DNA of 64,000 bases from Cunninghamella blakesleeana (taxonomy: Eukaryota; Mucoromycota; Mucoromycetes; Mucorales; Cunninghamellaceae): assembly GCA_017871115.1 (NCBI GenBank), contig JAFCIZ010000010.1, forward strand, positions 62,001 through 126,000. The letters run 5' to 3'. The translations under genes and the position numbers were made by a program. The notes beneath the pieces are model-generated. The model saw nothing but the letters and a program-made list of their open reading frames with translations. It was not told where the DNA came from and searched no databases. Each line of letters starts with the position of its first letter. Positions within the stretch are counted from its first letter, which is position 1. Below are positions 25,199 to 38,749 of this stretch, piece by piece.

Positions 25199-28100
25199 TC
25201 AATTTTGAAAGAGATTTTGTACTACTTGCTCGACATCCCAGTGAGCAGCTTGCAAGAGTTGATAAGCTTGATCTAAAGTGCACTTTTCAAAATCAGCAAT
25301 ATAGCTTGTCTTTTTTTCTTTAATGACAGATTCTACAGCAATAAACCAGTCTTTTTCAATTTTTTCTAATAAATGATCTCGTTTTAAGTCATTTCTTTTT
25401 TTAACTTGAATTTCATAAGTAGCACTAATAGGACGATGATCTGATATTTTGACTTCATGCCTTTTGTAGGTAAGAGGTTTAGCCGCATTAGAGCGATATA
25501 AAACGCGATCACACCAAGCTGGAACACGTTTTTTTTCAGAGCTATCATATTGATCTTTACCTCGGTCATACTTGTATGTGGGATCAAATTTGAGAACAGG
25601 CTCATTAAACCATAATAATTTGAATAATGGATTCTTTACATATTGTTGCAACAATTGATCCTTTGTTTGTAATTCTTTCCATGCATCTTCTTTATTGGGC
25701 CACTTTAAATAATCAAGCACTAGTTTTCGATTCATGTCTATACGATAGTTAAGATCACCACTAAGAAAACTATGTTCATGATCTATAATAAGACTTCCAT
25801 CGCCGCCATTAGTTGAAATATCAGCAGGATTGGTAAACACAGGAAAAGTTGCTGATTGAAGAATACCTTCTGCATCGGCGTTTCTATCTTGAGTATGCGA
25901 TTGACCAGCTGCAAGATGACAATTGACAAAACATAGAGAAGAGTCATCGAAGAAGAACCGAATTGCAATACCACCTTTATTACCATGAATACTTTTATTC
26001 ATTACCTTTAATCCTGTCTTGACCACAGTGGCATCACAGCATGAAATACGCTGATATTCACTTTTTTTGACAAAAATACAACTAAACAGTCCTACTAATT
26101 GATCTGTTTTGATTACCGTATAGGAGTTGGGTCCAAAATTGTTTTGAATTACATTTATTAAATAGTCATGCCAAAGTCTGTATCGATGCGTTAATAATTC
26201 ATCTGCTTCATTTAATGTTTCAATCTTTTTACGGGATACAAAAAGTGATTCTAAAAAAATAACAAAAATAAAATAAATTAAAATAAAATCAATCAATCAT
26301 ATGCTATTATACTTAAAAAAATATTATGATTTACTTGCAGTTTGTTTTTTTGATTCCAAATCAACTATTTCTTGGATACCAACAACAATAATGTCAGGCA
26401 TTTCTTCATTTTTCCCGAGCCATTCATGAACTAATTGACTATCTTGGCCAACTATTTTCTCAGGTTTATTAGCATCTATATTCCATGAGCAAATTCTTAC
26501 AATAGCTGGTTTATATGTGCAGTAATCTTGTTCTTGCTTAATTAATTGTTGATCTAAAAGAAGTAAGTTTGTAAATTTAGTACATTGATATATTAACTAA
26601 CATATGTATATATAATACCTTTCCAATGATTCACCATTAGCCCGTCCCAAATAGCAATATTTCCATGAGTATCAGCACTAACAACTTGTAATATTTTTTC
26701 ATTGCGAATAAAATTCTTATCATCTATGATAAGAGAAGCAATAGCACTATGATGAGCACGCCAAGCTTTTACAACTAACCACTTCTCAGGCCTGGTATCA
26801 AATATATAAATCATTCCAGTGTTATAAGCAGTCCATAAATAATAAGATCCAACAGTAACCATTGTACATATTCCATAGAGAGATACTGTATAAACTTTTA
26901 TTTTTTCCAATGTTTTTTCATCCCACATACTGATTTTACCATCATCATGGCTTATAAAGACTTTGCCAGGATGAAAAGGAATAGTAACTAGCTGAGTAAT
27001 GTTGCCTAAATCATTTGGTATACGTTTTGTCAATGGGTTCAGTCGACTATTTGAGTTAACATCTAATAAGTTTTGATATACATTTACTGATCTTTCATTG
27101 GAACACCATAAGTCACTATCCACTATCATAGCTGCTACAACTTTAGGCATCACAAAATGTGTAGTATGGTGTTGTATTTCAGACTGACGGTTGTTATTAA
27201 TTTTATTATTTGATGATGTTGCTAAATAGTGATTTAATAATGGCCAGATAGCTAATATACCATCATCATCTAAAGTCCACACTTCCAAATTTTTCCTTCT
27301 AAGTATAAAAGTAACTGGATTTGTATGAAGTTTGATTTCTATAACTGGCTCTTTTTCATTTAATGTATCCACTTGAAGAATACAGCCACTTTGCATCCCA
27401 ACCCAAACATACCTTCCTTCATTTGATGGACGCAATGTAGGAATGAATGAAAGACTACGAATACGTTCACTATCATTGGCTCCCACAAGTTCATTTGAAT
27501 AAATACATCTTCTAGCTTCATATGTTTCCCATACTTTCAAATACTGATGTCCTGTTGCTACACTTAATCCAGATGCCGCTAATGGTTGAATATGTGATCG
27601 ATGCCCACTACTAATTTGTTTTTCAAAACCATGTTCATCAACTGGTGCGTTGCGTGTTGCTTTACTAAAATCGGGATAGTTGCTTTTTGGAAGTAAATTA
27701 GGCACTGCTGTTGTTGTATCACGTTTGCCTAGTACAAATGTTTGTGATCGTTTTAAATTTAATCCAGATTGTTGATAAACATTTGATTCATTTGAATAAT
27801 CAGGTTCTTCTGTCAACTGTTTAAGGCGACTTGTTTCATAATCGTGACTACTGAGTGTTTGAGAACGAGCAAGCGTTGAAGTGGATGGCCTTGGAGGTAA
27901 CTGAGGTAAAATATCTGTAGTATGGAGTGAAGAAATCGAAGGTCGAGGAGGTAAAACAGGCGGAGGGGATATAGTTGAATGATTTGAAAATGATGCACCA
28001 GGACTTATTGATAACGACGTAGCACTGTAGGATGATGGTGAAGGTGGTCTATGTGGTAATTCTGATTTGGGTATAGAAATAGGCGCTGTAGTTATTGTGT

Positions 28101-29010
28101 GATCAATTTGTTGAGTAATAGATGGTCGACGAGTAGTAGTAGTAGTAGTATTAGTAGCAGTAGCAGTAGTAGCAGTAGTAGTACTAGTAGCAGCAGTAGT
28201 AGTAGTAGTACTAGTAGCAACGGAGCCATGATATTTTTTACTTGGAGGAGGAGGAGGAGGTCTCTGTTTTCGCTCCCCTACTACTGGTTGATCATTATAT
28301 GGGATGCGTATTTCTTGTACTTGTCTTATATACCTTTGAGTATTATCTGCATCGCTATCATTATCACTACAAACATCATCGGAATCACAACTACTAAGAT
28401 CGCTTGTTTCAACGTCAAAAGGATCATCATAATCCTGTTCCGTATAGTTTGAATGTGTTGAAGGAATTGTTAAACCAGAAGGCATATTTGCTGAGTTTTG
28501 ATTGTTTGAAGTATTTGGTGATTTTAAATTGTTATTCATATTATTAATTGTATTGTTCGTAGTTGCCGTTGTAGCTGCTGTTGCCACGTTTTCAGGCTCC
28601 ATTGATACGCTTACTTTATTGTTAAACTGATGAGTTAAATGAGAAACGCTTTTTATTGCAGGTACAGAGTCTATTGATTTATTATTTTCTTGAGAAATGG
28701 ATGATTGAGACGTAGTATTAGAATTTTTTTCAGGTAAAGTTGGTTTCTTTGAAGTTTGCAAAGTGTTCGACTTCGATTCATTTGTAATAGCTGGTGAAGA
28801 TATAGAATCATTATGCATTGTAATAATGGGCTTTGCTGGAATAATAGGTTTTTTTATTGCTATTGGCATGCTGGAATTTGATGTTGCTGTTTTTTCATCA
28901 TTAGGTAAGATATTATCTTCGGAAGAGCTTTTTGACGTTGTTACGTTTGTTTCTTGTTGAGCCCAGCGTTTTTTTAATTCTTGGAAGCTGATAGATTCAT
29001 CGTGTTCCAT
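25199..29010 (-). CDS. WD40-domain inositol polyphosphate 5-phosphatase
   Basis: Three exons in phase (29010-26619, 26553-26335, 26250-25199) give 1,220 residues. I chose the ATG at 29010 (MEHDESISFQELKKRWAQQ); an in-frame ATG 15 codons upstream adds an unlikely extension. Residues 1-470 are disordered, with poly-Thr and proline-rich SH3-ligand-like stretches. Residues about 485-797 form WD40-like repeats (YVWVGMQSGCILQVD, KVFISHDDGKISMWDEKT). The 5-phosphatase domain (about 815-1150) has ICSWNIDANKPE, VVGIQEIVDLESKK, FVNCHLAAGQSHTQDRNAD, FLSGDLNYRID, RVPAWCDRVLYR and ISDHRPISATYE, so all catalytic motifs are intact. It should remove the 5-phosphate of PI(4,5)P2, PI(3,4,5)P3 or soluble inositol phosphates. 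The last 35 residues (TLDQAYQLLQAAHWDVEQVV) look like a UBA/CUE-type helical bundle. Confidence 0.93.
28128..28222 (-). repeat. Trinucleotide (AGT/AGC)n tract encoding poly-Thr/Ala
   Basis: Imperfect triplet repeat within the first coding exon of the 5-phosphatase gene. Its complement makes a spurious poly-Ser frame on the other strand. Confidence 0.85.
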
Positions 29011-30541
29011 TTCTATTACTAGTTTATATATATTAATATGACAATAAGATATCAAATGAAGGTATTAACAAATCCAGTTTCTATTAAGAATATAAACAAA
29101 TATAATAAAAAAAATAAAATAAAAGCAATATTAATGATAAAGGTATATTTTAAAATAAATTATAAAAAGGAAAAGAAAGGAAGGGGAAAATAAACTTTAA
29201 ATTTTTTAGTTTGTAAAAAAAAAGCGGAGATCAAATTGTTTTGTTCAAATAAAACCATCCACAAGGCCATGAGTTTGGACAACTTTGAAATATTTGTAAC
29301 AAAAATAAATATAATAACAATAACAGTAATAAAATAGTAAAAAAATATACTGATAGTTATATTTTATTTTTCATCAATATGGAATCCTATCCCAAACTTT
29401 CCATTATGCAATTGGTTCAATTGGCCATTAATATCTAAAAATAATAACAGCATATCAATGCTCCAATACATAGCATAAATTATTGTTATTAATTTGTGAT
29501 AGCAAATAATAGTGGAACAATAAATAGTTTTATTCTAATACATCTTATTTATTGCTATTATGTATGATAAAATACTGATGATAATAAGTAAAACTATTAA
29601 TAAAAAGAGAACAATGAAAAATAAATATTTTCTTTTTATTCTTTACATCGTTTTATTTAATAATAATGGAATAATCACATTCATCCGACTATGTGTAGTT
29701 ACTGATTTATCTATCAATCTGGGTAGAGTTTTTACCAATTTTGGTCCATTAATTTTAATAATAAATCAATCTTTCTCGAGTGAGTCAAGTGAATTTTTTG
29801 GTTTCAAAAATGACTTTGTCCAACTCTCTCGATAGCTTTCAACCTTTTTTTTTTTTTTGTCGAACATCTAAATATACATATACTTTCCCAAAAATCCATT
29901 TGTCAAGAGTTTTTATTCATATATTTTATATTAATAAATTATCAAATATTATTTCTTTGATTTCTTTATTTTTATTTTATTGATTCTTATTTTTTCTTTA
30001 TATTGAGTTTCTTTTCCTATGATTATCTCTGTTCAGTCAGCTTGGAATAGGTCTGGATCTCTTTCTTCTCCTCCTCCATATCTTTAATACATACCTTTAA
30101 ATCCACTATAACATAACGTAGGATTAAGGTACGAAGTCAGAATCTACACTAAACTACGTTAATCCTTGTTGTAAAGCAAATTTTCATGTAAAAACTTTGA
30201 AAATTAAATATTTAAGGTTATTTAAATAACCAAACTTTTTATACTATCTTGTTTTTTTAATAAAGTAGTGTAGGATGGAAACGTTGGTTTCACCATAGTC
30301 ATTATTATAAATAATAATTTTTGTGACACAAGACACGAAAGTTTTTAAGCCCGCTACTTTTTTCACCTCCTTTTTTTTTTGAAATTACTATTCTCTTTTC
30401 TTTTTTTTTTCTTTTTCTTTCTTCTTCACTTTTTCTTTCCTTTTTCCTTTCTTTCCTTTTATTTTACAACCCATTACTTTCACTCATTTACACACAGTTT
30501 ATTTATATAAATATACACTGTCTTATTTTTATTTTATTTGA
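29011..30541. promoter_or_regulatory. Divergent promoter region between the 5-phosphatase and RhoGAP genes
   Basis: 1.5 kb head-to-head spacer. Pyrimidine-rich C/T tracts at 30361-30464 lie 80-180 bases before the RhoGAP ATG, like the CT-rich core promoters of many fungal genes. The open frames at 29560-29983 have no recognisable protein features, and I do not call them. Confidence 0.5.
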
Positions 30542-33500
30542 ATGACTCAAACATATACTGAATTGCAAAGTCATATAGACCAACTATGGAAAATTATTGA
30601 ACAGCAAGAAAAGCAAATTCAAGAATTAAAAAAAGATAATCAAAAAGTATGTAGTGAACGTGATGAACTTCAAGCAAAATTGTGTTCAATAACATCGAAA
30701 GAAGTTATCACAGAGAGCACTGCCTCACAAATTGAAAAATCAGTAGAAGTGAATCCAGTTGATAATGATAACAACAGCAGCGCGATTTCAAAACAAAATG
30801 GTATAGACCAGGCTAATCCTATATTACCAACAAGGTCACCCTATAGATCTTCTAATACTAATGACACGGACTTGAATACTTCAAAAGATATCAATAATAA
30901 TTCATCTACAAAACTACCAGCAATAGGAACGTCAAATTTAGATACTTCTGCTGCATCATTATCAATATCTCAAGGCCCTGTATCACCGATAATAATTGAA
31001 CATGATGCCAAATTGTTTGCTCAATATCAATCTGCTGTATTAAAGCGTGATATAGTAGAAAATAAATTGCAAAAACAGCCTCCATCTCCTATTACTCTTG
31101 TTCCTAGTAAATCGTCTACTTTACCTTCTCAAACCCGTGACTCACGTATTGTTAACCGTAAACAGCATAATTCAATGGTATTTCCTTCATCTATAATTAT
31201 TCCAACTAACAATAAAAAGGAAGATACATATTCTACTTCCCATTCTTTAGATCATTCTTCACTTCGTCGATCAGGATCTAATGCCATTCAGGAACATTCA
31301 GCAGATTTGTTAACTCAACAATCCTCTAATGAATTAAATAGTATTTCTGATGTTACGGTTAAAGTAGTTGGTTCAGTGTTGAAATCAAATGAAAAAGGAA
31401 AAGATGTTGTTGCTTTTATTTTATCTGTTGGAAAACATCAAAATAATCGTTATGAAGAGCTTTGGAGAGTTGAAAAACTTTATTCCGATTTTTTAGATCT
31501 GGATCTTAAGGTAGAAAAAAAACTCAGATATAAACCAGAAAGTACATTATTTTAGAACGAGATAGATAATTTATATATATATATATGTAATATTTTTTTC
31601 TAGTTGAAAACTCAAATGAATAGAAGTGGGGTATATAAAATGACACGATTACCTGAAAAACAACTCTTTGCTACACGATCACCAAATAAATTAGACCAAC
31701 GAAGGGTAAAAAATATAAAAGCAAACTTTAAAATAAAATTATTATTGTGTATCATGAAATAATATTAATAATATAAATACTTTATCTTTATCTTATTGTT
31801 ATGAAAATATATATACACATATACATGAATAATGTTGAATGATATTGTGTATTAATACTATAATCTAGATTGCATTAGAGAAATATTTACAAAATGCTAT
31901 AACATTACCAATGGATGATATTGGTAATTTATGTGAATTCTTAAGTACTGATGTCGTTGAACAGCCAAGTTACACAGTAAGCTTAAATAATAAATAAATA
32001 AATAAATAAATAAAAATGTAGTGTAAATTAAAAATTTATTTACATTATTTATTCTATTTTATTTTATTTAAAAAAAGAACGAAGGGAAAAAAGAAGGTTA
32101 TCTTATAAAACGTGGTAAAAACTTTGGTGGCTGGAAAACAAGGTATTTTGTTATTAAGAAAAAACGGTTGGACTACTATGAAGTTGTAAGTAAACAATAA
32201 TAATAAGGAAAATGGCAATAAGAAAAATTCTTTAACATGCTTTTTTTATATTTATAATTCTATATAGAAAGATGGAAGTAAACTTGGGTCTATTCTCCTA
32301 GATGGTGCTCAGATTGGTCGACAAAATCCCACAGACTCGATCGATGAACATGAAAATGTATACCGACATGCTTTTTTAATTGTTGAGCCAAAGAAAACAA
32401 CACTTGGGAATTTTACAAAACATATTCTTTGTGCAAGTAATGATAGTGAACGAGATGAATGGATTACAGCATTAGTAGAAGTAATACATCATAAAATTGA
32501 AAAAGATAGTACCCAAACTTCTAGTTCATCTATATCATCAATACGAAACACAAGCAGCAGCACAAATCTTCCATCTGAAAAACAAGGAAAGAAATCATCT
32601 GATAAGCGCAAACCTTCTAAAGGTGAAATTCGAACGGTAGCAGCAACTCCTATTAGCCAACTACGTATTAACCCTATTCATGCAATCGACATGGAAAAAT
32701 TAACTTCTGTACCTACAGTCTCGAATAATAGTAATAACACCAAAGATGACTATTCAGCAGTGACAGGCTCCAATTTGGCTGAATCTTTACCATTAGAAAT
32801 GAGTGATAACTCTTCTTCTATTCGTTCTAATTCCCTTTCATTAGCATCTCCTCAATCGCTAACTAGTGTAGAATCCCCTTTAACACCAAATCAGCATTAT
32901 CAATTTAGTAATTTTGGAAATCCAGCTGATAAAATAACTGCAGCTCCAAGTATTCAACAACAGCTTGATCTTAACAGCAGCACAGATGATATAACTAATG
33001 CATCAAATGTGTCATGGCCGGATTCTCCTATTCCAACATCCCAATTAGATAGACGTGAAAGTGATGATTCTGTAACCAATGAACAACAGCAACAACATCA
33101 AATAGATAAAAAAAATAAATCTAAAGCAGCTAATCGAATGACTTTATTAGGTAAAAAAATATTTGGTAATCAACAGCGCCCTTCTACAAATCAGGCAGAA
33201 GGCAACTCAGTAAATAACAGTATGAGTAATGGTAGACCCTCTTCTCCTATTCCTAATTATTCAAACACTTCCTATCATCCTCTATCTGTTGTCACTCAAG
33301 AACAACAGCAGCAACAACAACAACAAAGGACAGGAACTCAAAAATCTTTACGCCATATTTTATCTCGTTCCCCTCAAAATGATAATTTAGATCATATTCC
33401 AACACCAACTAACCATCCATCAATGCCAAAGCAAGTCTTTGGTGTTTCTTTAGAGGAAGCAGTGCGTGTATCTCGTATATCGGAAAACTATCATTTACCT

Positions 33501-34722
33501 GCGATTGTCTTCAGATGTATTGAATATTTAGATGCGAAAAACGCCGTACTTGAAGAAGGTTTGTACCGTCTTAGTGGTAGCAATGTTGTTTTACAAAATT
33601 TGAAGAAAAAATTCAATCAAGGTAATTTATAATATATGCTGTATATATATCATATATATCGGTGAATTGTATACTTACTCTATGCTATATATATTTACAT
33701 GTAGATGGCGATATACCCCTATTAAATAGTAAGGAAGAGTACGATGTACATGCAATTGCTGGGTTACTTAAAATGTGGTTACGCGAACTGCCTATTAGCG
33801 TATTAACAAGGGAATTACGGCCGGAATTTATTAAAGTGATTGGTAAGAATATATTTTTATCACTATTGTCAGGATATACGTATATAGGTAAAAACATATG
33901 TTTTAATGTTATAATCCGGGTTTTATATTATTATATTTTCACAGATTTATTAGATAGAAAAGATCGTATTAATGAATTAGGGCGTCTTGTATCACTACTA
34001 CCTTTAGAAAATTATACCTTATTGCGTATATTAATTGCTCATTTAATTAGCGTAGTGAAACATTCCGATACTAATAGGATGACTGTCAGAAATATCAGCA
34101 TTGTATTTTCTCCTACTTTGGGCCTTCCTGGAACTATTTTTAATTTGTTTTTAAGTGAATTTGAATATATATTTTGGACAACTGATGATGGTAGTGCTAC
34201 TCCAAGAAAAATGTCACAAACAAATGATAGCATTAATTTAGATGAAAAGGAAGAAAGTTCACAACAAGGTGATTCTCTAATAAATTCTGAGGACCACTTG
34301 GAATCACACTCTTCAAAATTAAATGCAACTTCAAACAATAATGAAGCTCAGAGTAGTTTATTAAATCAACAGAAAAATAATAATACAAATGAATTGCCAC
34401 AACCTATTTCATCTGTAGTTGTTCCAAGAAGACTAGCTAGAAAATTCACTGTCAATGATGAACATGGAAGAAGTAACCGAAACAGTATTATTTATATGCA
34501 TGGTGCCCCAACAGCAATAGTTAATTTGGAAAAACTAACTGATGGAAAAGGTATACCATATAATTAAAAAATAAAAAGTTATAAAAATAGCTAGTCTTCA
34601 GTATATATACTTATCTATATATTTTATATTATATATTATTAGGGCAAAGGGTAACTGAGGATGAAGAGGAAATTGAAGAGTTTGCTATGGGTATTGTAAC
34701 TGAAGATGAAAATCTGGAATAA
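30542..34722 (+). CDS. PX-PH-RhoGAP protein, Bem3-like
   Basis: Eight exons in phase (30542-31510, 31604-31705, 31869-31976, 32078-32185, 32268-33621, 33705-33842, 33945-34550, 34643-34722) give 1,154 residues. The order is coiled coil (1-45, QLWKIIEQQEKQIQELKKDN), disordered linker, PX (about 266-393, EELWRVEKLYSDFLDLDLK), PH (about 394-505, KEGYLIKRGKNFGGWKTRYF), poly-Gln linker, RhoGAP (about 818-1000) and an acidic tail. The GAP arginine finger is in EEGLYRLSGS. The core motifs LLKMWLRELPISVLT and NRMTVRNISIVFSPTLG are intact. The PX-PH-RhoGAP order is that of yeast Bem3, a GAP for Cdc42 at phosphoinositide-rich polarity sites; target and name are inferred from this. The epsin and PX-PB1 genes downstream act in the same cell-polarity and endocytosis area. 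Confidence 0.92.
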
Positions 34723-35499
34723 TAATGATACTAAAAAAAAAGAAACATTTATAATTATATACCATGCTTAATATCTTATATATATATATATTTATATGAT
34801 TTCATTATTTATTTATACTTATACTACTACTATTATGTTTTAATATACTATTAATTATTATTTTACCTATTACTTCTATTATCACATTTTATATTATACT
34901 TTTTATTTTATAATTATTTTTACGTTACAGTTTGTTTTATTCGTTATATATTCTTTACTAATTAATTTTATTTCTTTCAGCTTATATATATTTATACTTA
35001 TATTTATTTAATAAACTTTTGATAATTTACTTTAAATATGTCAGTTTTGTTTTCACAAATAATATTATAGAATATAAAAAAAGACATTTTTAAATATAAA
35101 ATTCAAGTTGACTTAAAATACGAATTATAGATAAAAAACCAAAGTCCATTTTTGACTAAGTCAAAAATTAAGTTTAGTATTTATGTAGCATGCTTCCCAC
35201 TAATTAAAAAAGATTAATAGTTTGAGTGAAAACTTTGGTATCATGCCAAAATTCATTCCCTATTTAAGTTCGAAAGTTGGTACAAACCCTCGAGTGGACA
35301 GGTTTTTAACTTGATTACTCGCATTGTGATCCCCCATCTGAATTTTGACTTTAATTGAGTAATAATATATGTTTGGAAAAGGCTGAACATATTGTTATTT
35401 CGTTTTTTCTTATGCTCTTTTTTCCTTCTTTGGATCTATTCTTTTTAATCAGTTGGATAACCTAAATACTTACAAAAATAGTTTATATTTTGTCTATTT

Positions 35500-35541
<42 letters not shown>

Positions 35542-35909
35542 GAAATAGCAATTATGTAAATAAAGACATAATACAAAAAAAAAAAATACAGATAAATAAA
35601 TAATTTATAAACTCTATCTTTTGCGTTGGCAACCTTTATATATTTTTTACTTACTAACGTATATATATATATATATATATATTATTCTTTTGAAAATGAA
35701 TTACATAACTAAAAAGGTAAACCCTGTATCTCTTCTTTTATATTTCTATTATAGTGGAAAATGTTAACAAGTTAAATGCAACATACTTGTATTTAATACT
35801 GAAATAAAAAAAGCATACTTTTATTAATATTATTGTTGCCAATGTTATATTCTACAAATCAATATAGAAGTATATAAATATAAAACTAAATAGATAAATG
35901 AGCTATCAA
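34723..35909. other. Convergent intergenic region with AT microsatellites
   Basis: 3' flanks of the RhoGAP (+) and guanine deaminase (-) genes. It contains (AT)n runs at about 35504-35537 and 35660-35682. No coding signal is seen. Confidence 0.6.
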
Positions 35910-37313
35910 TTAAGCTTCTGCAGAACCAGATACGCGTCGATCATTAACAAACACATGTAAAATATTTCGATCAGAACCAGTAAATAAGAACTTTTCAATA
36001 ACTTGAGACTTAGTTTCTTGTCCAATTAAATCCACAGTACCTTGAGAAATGGTGGGGTCAATCCAAAGTGCATCGAAATGCTTACCTTTTACAAAGTTAC
36101 CAATTTTATCTTGTAAATTTAATACTTGAGCACCGCCTAAAGTTGCTAAATAAAATAACTCCTTAGGTTGTAAATAAGCATAATCTTTGTTATTATTATG
36201 GTCACGTTGGAGAACTTTAATAGTTTTGGAAGCAAAGAAGCTCGAGCGAATAGCATCCAAGATAGAAGGAGCAAATCCACCAGCAACATCCGTTCCTAAT
36301 CCAACTTTCACTCCTTTAGCTAAAAATCTTCTTACATCACACAATCCACTATGTAATGAAAAATTAGAATTAGCACAATGAGCAATACCAGTTTCACGAA
36401 GAGCCAACAAATCAATTTCTTCGTCTGTCATATGAACGCAGTGAGCCATATAAGAATCAGGGCCTAATAAACCATGATCGTCATAAATACCGGTATAGGA
36501 AGTAGATTTAGGGAATAAGGAGCACGTGAAATCAATTTCATCAGGATTTTCGCATAAGTGTGTTTGAATGGGCACTTTATATTCCTTAGCTAAAGTTGAT
36601 AATCCATTCATTAAAGTGGAGCTACATGTGATAGCAAAACGAGGTGTAATCACTGGTGTAATCAAATCGGTAGGTTTACTTTGTGTATATTCAATAAATG
36701 CTTTGGTATGATCTAAACTGTCTTGAGTGCTTTCAATGTAAAAATCAGGGCTGTTTTGATCCATATTCACTTTACCAACATAGGCACGTTGTCCTAGAGT
36801 TTCAATCACATCCACTAAACGTTTACATGCTTCCAAATGAATTGTTGCAAACCAACTACATGTTGTTGTTCCGTTACGTAAAAACCGACTAACTACTTTT
36901 GTATAAGTATGAGTAGCATGCTTTTCATCTTCAAACGCTGATTCACAAGGAAATACAAATTTGTCTAACCATTCTAACAGTTGAAGCTCCATTCCTGATC
37001 CAGAAAATACGAATTGAGGTGCATGCTACAATTATATATAAATAAGAATTATGCAATATTAATTATAATTGTCACGGTTTCAATATCATTCAAATAGAAA
37101 TATAAACTTACAGCATGAGTATCTACAAATCCAGGAATAATAAACTGATCTTTTTCCAACTTATGTAACTATTTAAAATAAAATATTAGAAATTTATAAT
37201 TTATATCTATTTCAATTGTTTGCATATATACCCAAAAATCACACAACCTACACCTCCATCTCATTGCTAATTATAACGATATTATATTAATATACCTCTC
37301 TCTATTTCACATT

Positions 37314-37360
<47 letters not shown>

Positions 37361-37608
37361 CTTCTATTCGCGTATTTATATTTTCTTTTTTTATATATCT
37401 ATTTATTTCTATTTTATTTATTTTTTACCTTATAATTATCATATGATAATTTTTTTAATAAAGCTTCAATATCTTTGACAGGATGTTCCACATGTGCAAT
37501 AATACCATTTTCTACAACAATAACACCATCCTCAATAATTTCTAATTCATTTATTGATAAGGAATGAACAAATGTTCCATAGTATATATTAATATTGTTA
37601 GTAGACAT
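35910..37608 (-). CDS. Guanine deaminase
   Basis: Three exons in phase (37608-37429, 37168-37112, 37025-35910) give 450 residues. The enzyme hydrolyses guanine to xanthine and ammonia in purine salvage and catabolism. It belongs to the zinc amidohydrolase superfamily: the metal-binding HxH is in PGFVDTHAHAPQF, split by the second intron. The other ligands and catalytic residues lie in IQTHLCENPDE, AHCVHMTDEEIDLL and GLGTDVAGGFAPS. ARETGIAHCANSNFSLHSGL-type sequence with the SNFSLHSG block is typical of guanine deaminase rather than of other amidohydrolases. The N-terminal beta-sandwich part (GTFVHSLSINELEIIEDGVI) is in exon 1. It should be cytosolic and active. A nucleobase permease lies 20 kb upstream, but nothing shows shared regulation. 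Confidence 0.95.
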
Positions 37609-38749
37609 TTTTTTTTTAAAAAAAAAGGAAGTAATATGATATATAAATAAATAAATAAATAAATAAATATATAATACAAGGATATAAAAAGATAGGAAAA
37701 GAGAAAGAAAGAAAAAGGAATTAGAAAAAATATAATTTATATTTATTTTTTTAACTACCGCGCTTATACCTCTTAGCTATTTTCAAAATAAGCTTTCTCA
37801 AATAACAGTATAATAGTTATACCAAATTTTCACCAATAATTAGTGTATAGATTTAATTTTAAAATATCAAAATTGATGTATTTTGATTAAAATAAAATAA
37901 AAATGAGTAACTTTAATTATTATTGTTATCAATAGTAAATAAAAACGACTTTTATTGTGATATTCGAAAGAAAAAATGTGCAAGATGGAAGCCTCAGTAA
38001 GCCAAAGTTGAGGAGTCATACAAATCTTTTTTTTTTTTTTCGTGTTGATTCTTCATGCCTTTTTTTTACACATCTATTACCATAACATTTTTTTGTAAAA
38101 TAAAATAAGCTTGCTTTATTATATTAATGAAGCCGTTAATCCCAAGGAATCTGTAAGTATAAATAATTCATGTATATCATAAGCAATAGCAACATTATTT
38201 ATCGTTAACATTTATATCTAATTAATGAATCCAATTACATAATAAATAATCAAAGTACATATGAATATCAATAATTATTCTTTTATTGAATTTGATCTAT
38301 TTGTTTAATTTTCTTGAATCGATCAATGGTCATCACATTTGGCACTCTTTGTATTATATGGTTTGCCATTATTTATTATTATTTCTGATATACATATATT
38401 ACGATTTTAATATAGTATTGATTGCTTTATTTTCATGTTTAAAAAAAGTATATAATTACCACCTTTTATACATCCATTTGTGAATCTTTTTTAACTCCTG
38501 ACTATTGTGCTATTTGGCCAAGGTTTATAGAGTTCTTTTGTTATGATTACACTTTGTATTAATTTTTATTTTACCACATATTATAATTAGTACTAGATTA
38601 TTTTTAGATATTTTATTTTATAAATAATGATAACAACAATGATAATAAATAAATATAAATATGTATAAATATAGAAGAAAAATATACAAAAAGGGATATG
38701 AGTAAATAAATATAATTATATAAAAGGGTTTTTTTCTTATTTTGCTAAT
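37609..38749. other. Intergenic region, guanine deaminase promoter side
   Basis: Poly-T/A just upstream of the ATG and a short (AAAT)n run at about 37644-37667. The rest is AT-rich and unassigned. Confidence 0.55.

Noticed and set aside
28099..28452. Plus-strand poly-Ser ORF
   Set aside because: It is the complement of the poly-Thr and proline-rich coding exon of the 5-phosphatase.
29560..29983. Two overlapping small ORFs in the divergent promoter
   Set aside because: No domain, signal or codon pattern supports them, and they overlap each other in AT-rich DNA.
14514..37608. Purine or pyrimidine catabolic cluster (permease plus guanine deaminase)
   Set aside because: The two genes are 20 kb apart with unrelated genes between; no co-regulation signal is seen.
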